From Bacteroidales bacterium (lineage in GTDB: Bacteria; Bacteroidota; Bacteroidia; Bacteroidales; F082), in the NCBI GenBank assembly GCA_016285355.1, contig JAEEQP010000068.1, positions 1 to 14,648 of the forward strand: a stretch of DNA of 14,648 bases. Direction: 5' to 3'. Each line of letters opens with the position of its first letter. The stretch's first letter is position 1. The notes under the pieces were generated by a model. The model saw only the letters and a program-made list of their open reading frames with translations. It searched no databases and was not told the origin of the DNA. A program made the translations under genes and the position numbers. Positions 12,830-14,648 of the stretch are shown in pieces.

Positions 12830-13747
12830 TTATTTGTTCACTTGGAAGCGCTTGTTGCCGGTCTTGAAGAAATCAGCGATTTGGTTGGCAGCGGCCAAAC
12901 CAGCGTTGATGTTGGCTTCTTCGGTTTGGGCACCCATCTTCTTGGGCGTAGCGAAGTAGCGGCCTTCGAAGGCTTTGAACTCGGCGTCAGCATCCGGCAT
13001 GATGTCGGTGATGTACTTGAGGTCGGTGCGCTCGGTCATCAGCTTGAGCAGTTCAGGCTCGTTGATGACTTCCTTACGGGCGGTGTTAACGAGGATGCCG
13101 CTTTTGTGCATCTTGTTCACCACAGCGTAGTTGATGCTCTGCTTGGTCTCGGCAGTAGCCGGGATGTGCAGGCTGACCACGTCGCAGGTCTCGAAGAGGG
13201 CGTCGCGGTTGGCGACGGCGTGAACGCCAGCCTCTTCAATCTTGTCGGCGGGGACGAATTCATCGAAAGCGTAGACATCCATGCCGAAGCCCTTGGCGAT
13301 GCGGGCCACGTTGCGACCCACGTTACCGAAGGCCAACAGACCGAGCTTCTTGCCCATCAGTTCGGTGCCGCTCTTGCCGTTGTAGAAGTTACGGACGGCG
13401 TAGACCAGCATACCCATGACGAGTTCGGCAACGGCGTTGCTGTTCTGACCAGGGGTGTTCATGGCCACGATGCCTTTGGCGGTGCAAGCCTCGAGGTCGA
13501 GGTTGTCGAAACCGGCGCCGGCACGGACGACAATCTTCAGGTTGTTGGCGTGGTCGATGACTTCCTTCGTCACCTTGTCGGAACGGACGATCAAAGCGTC
13601 AGCATCGGCAACGGCCTTGTAAAGGTCATTGACATCAGTATACTTTTCCAAAAGAGCCAGTTCATAGCCGTTCTTCTCAACGACTTCGCGGATGCCGTCA
13701 ACGGCGATTTTTGCGAAAGGCTTTTCAGTTGCAACCAGTATTTTCAT
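12830..13747 (-). CDS. serA: D-3-phosphoglycerate dehydrogenase, short type, Lys at catalytic His position
   Basis: SerA oxidises 3-phosphoglycerate to 3-phosphohydroxypyruvate, the first step of serine synthesis. The 305-residue protein has only the catalytic and NAD-binding domains, with no ACT domain for serine feedback. Substrate-domain motif VVRAGAGFDNLD (73-84) is clear. The Rossmann loop reads AFGNVGRNVA (139-148), with Ala where the first Gly usually sits. Asp162 ends the second strand, favouring NAD. NTARKEVINE (221-230) holds catalytic Arg224. The usual catalytic His position is Lys269 (TPKKMGAQTEEAN), and the usual Glu is replaced around DADAE (252-256). This pattern is known from Bacteroidota and from Entamoeba SerA, where a Lys serves in place of His. 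The gene lies between two four-helix-bundle genes and downstream of serC. Start ATG 13747 is the family start. Confidence 0.95.
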   Translation of the reverse strand: MKILVATEKPFAKIAVDGIREVVEKNGYELALLEKYTDVNDLYKAVADADALIVRSDKVTKEVIDHANNLKIVVRAGAGFDNLDLEACTAKGIVAMNTPGQNSNAVAELVMGMLVYAVRNFYNGKSGTELMGKKLGLLAFGNVGRNVARIAKGFGMDVYAFDEFVPADKIEEAGVHAVANRDALFETCDVVSLHIPATAETKQSINYAVVNKMHKSGILVNTARKEVINEPELLKLMTERTDLKYITDIMPDADAEFKAFEGRYFATPKKMGAQTEEANINAGLAAANQIADFFKTGNKRFQVNK

Positions 13748-13748
13748 T

Positions 13749-13784
13749 TGTTTAATTGTTGAGTGTTTAACTGTTTAATTGTTG
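13749..13784. repeat. Direct repeat at the serA/four-helix-bundle junction
   Basis: The 13-base sequence TGTTTAATTGTTG occurs exactly twice (13749-13761 and 13772-13784), with a partial copy TGTTTAA at 13764-13770. The stop codon of the four-helix-bundle gene lies inside the second copy. Together with the AATTCAAC repeats on the other side of that gene, it marks an AT-rich insertion border. Confidence 0.7.
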
Positions 13785-14188
13785 TTTTTGTTGGATGAGG
13801 GTTGTTGTTTGTTGGATTGTTCGGCGCGTTGATATTGACTATTTTTCAATGCGTTGATTTTGTTGGAGAGTTCGCTGATTTTCTCTTTGAGTTCTTCCAA
13901 TTGTTGTTCGTTGATGTATCCCATGTCGAAAGACAAAAGGAAAGCACAATAAACTTCTATGGTAGAACCATATGCAATTTCAGAGTAATGGGCTTGCTCT
14001 TTATAGGAAGACCGAGAAGTCATCTCTGCAAGATTCAGGGCAATGGAAGTTGTTGCACGCCTAATTTGATCGACCAAATTGTATCTTTCACACGAAGGGA
14101 AGGTGTCGATTAATGAATAGGAGTACTTAAAGAACTTCCTAGCCAGCTGCCAAACCTCCAGTCTTTCAAAAGCAAACGGGTAACCCAT
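13775..14188 (-). CDS. Four-helix-bundle protein (S23/TIGR02436 type), copy 1
   Basis: The 137-residue protein is a clear member of the S23 four-helix-bundle family. FERLEVWQLARKFFKYSYSL (7-26) opens helix 1. NLVDQIRRATTSIALNLAEMTSR (37-59) is the conserved central helix, and YKEQAHYSEIAYGSTIEV with LLSFDMGYINEQQLEEL follow. The last ~20 residues are a low-complexity Asn/Gln/Ser tail. It lies between serC (56 bases upstream) and serA (27 bases downstream), all on the minus strand. Short tandem repeats border it on both sides, and it is AT-richer than serA and serC. Function unknown; see copy 2 for the family. The ATG at 14188 gives the standard family start. Confidence 0.88.
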   Translation of the reverse strand: MGYPFAFERLEVWQLARKFFKYSYSLIDTFPSCERYNLVDQIRRATTSIALNLAEMTSRSSYKEQAHYSEIAYGSTIEVYCAFLLSFDMGYINEQQLEELKEKISELSNKINALKNSQYQRAEQSNKQQPSSNKNNN

Positions 14189-14205
14189 CTCTTTTCAGTG
14201 TCTCT

Positions 14206-14235
14206 CAACAACAATTCAACAATTCAACAATCAAC
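14206..14235. repeat. AATTCAAC tandem repeat upstream of four-helix-bundle copy 1
   Basis: AATTCAAC occurs at 14213-14220 and 14221-14228, followed by AATCAAC at 14229-14235, an 8-base period. A related CAACAAC run precedes it. It fills most of the serC to four-helix-bundle spacer. Confidence 0.7.
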
Positions 14236-14244
14236 GTTTCAACA

Positions 14245-14648
14245 TTACTTGTTGGCTTTCTCAAAGTCTTGCATGCACTGGACGAGGGCTTCGACGGCCT
14301 CAATCGGGCAGGCGTTGTAGAGGCTGGCGCGGAAACCACCGACGCTGCGGTGACCCTTGATGCCGACCATGCCACGCTCCTTGGCGAAGGCCATGAAGGC
14401 GTCTTGCTTGTCCTCGTAACCGGGAGCCATGACCCAGCAGTGGTTCATGATGGAACGGTCTTCCTTCTCGGCGGTGCCGACGAACATGCTGTTGCGGTCG
14501 ATCTCTTCGTAGAGCATGTTGGACTTCTTGGTGTTGATCTTGTTCATAGCCTCGACGCCACCGATGGTGTCCTTCAGCCACACGAGGGTCTCGTGCATCA
14601 TGAAGATAGGCAGTACGGGCGGGGTGTTGAACATGCTGATGTTCTTGG
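14245..14648 (-). CDS. serC: Phosphoserine aminotransferase, C-terminal part (cut by window end)
   Basis: SerC is a PLP enzyme that transaminates phosphohydroxypyruvate to O-phosphoserine, the step after SerA. The window holds only about the last 134 residues; the reading frame continues past position 14648 (KNIS precedes SMFNTPP). Family landmarks are [47 protein letters not shown] and [14 protein letters not shown]. The Arg of GFRAS is a phosphate/carboxylate-binding residue in the family. PLP lysine lies outside the window. The gene leads the minus-strand serine cluster in transcription order. Start not visible. Confidence 0.95.
   Translation of the reverse strand, partial: KNISMFNTPPVLPIFMMHETLVWLKDTIGGVEAMNKINTKKSNMLYEEIDRNSMFVGTAEKEDRSIMNHCWVMAPGYEDKQDAFMAFAKERGMVGIKGHRSVGGFRASLYNACPIEAVEALVQCMQDFEKANK

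Noticed and set aside
12710..13762. 350-codon plus-strand open frame opposite serA
   Set aside because: Val/Gly/Asp/His-rich shadow of serA in a GC-biased region; it extends into the four-helix-bundle gene and has no family motif.
12358..14188. Diversity-generating retroelement suggested by Avd-like four-helix-bundle proteins
   Set aside because: No reverse transcriptase and no template/variable repeat pair are present in the window. Stand-alone S23 proteins are common.

Overview
The window looks like a chromosomal segment of a Bacteroidota (Bacteroidales-type) bacterium. Evidence: promoters repeatedly match the Bacteroidota -7 element TAnnTTTG (TATTTTTG, TACCTTTG, TACTTTTG, TATCTTTG) just upstream of genes. 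Gene families typical of the phylum are also present: DUF4831, a short SerA without an ACT domain, a DUF1015 gene next to serA and serC, S23-type four-helix-bundle proteins, and DUF3791/DUF3990 proteins. I cannot fix the genus.

Layout. Positions 15-123 are a 5S rRNA (end of an rRNA operon) followed by a strong terminator. Next come serS (seryl-tRNA synthetase, with unusual motif sequences), a GTCCCG-rich repeat spacer, and a polyprenol-phosphate-type GT2 glycosyltransferase. A bidirectional terminator separates these from two minus-strand genes: an acidic-tailed protein with an ExoX-C-like start, and a DUF486 membrane protein. A divergent promoter region leads to a sodium:solute symporter and a secreted DUF4831 protein. 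The DUF4831 gene overlaps kdsA (KDO-8-phosphate synthase, minus strand) tail to tail. An AT-rich acyltransferase-3 gene follows, converging with a XerD-like tyrosine recombinase (minus strand). Divergent from the recombinase is a nitroreductase carrying a lipoprotein signal.

Positions 9854-10972 hold the most system-like element. It is a compact three-gene operon of small DUF3791, DUF3990 (ADP-ribosyltransferase-fold) and a second small DUF3791-like protein, with an ATGA overlap, a 4-base gap, its own palindromic promoter and its own terminator. It reads as a toxin-antitoxin module with an ART-type toxin.

The right end (10990-14648, all minus strand) is a serine-biosynthesis cluster in transcription order: serC (partial), a four-helix-bundle gene, serA, a second four-helix-bundle gene, and a DUF1015 gene. 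SerA and SerC make phosphoserine from 3-phosphoglycerate. The DUF1015 protein has a DGHHR motif like ParB-fold serine kinases and an unusual eight-cysteine insertion. Two AT-richer four-helix-bundle genes bordered by short repeats appear to have been inserted into this otherwise GC-rich operon.
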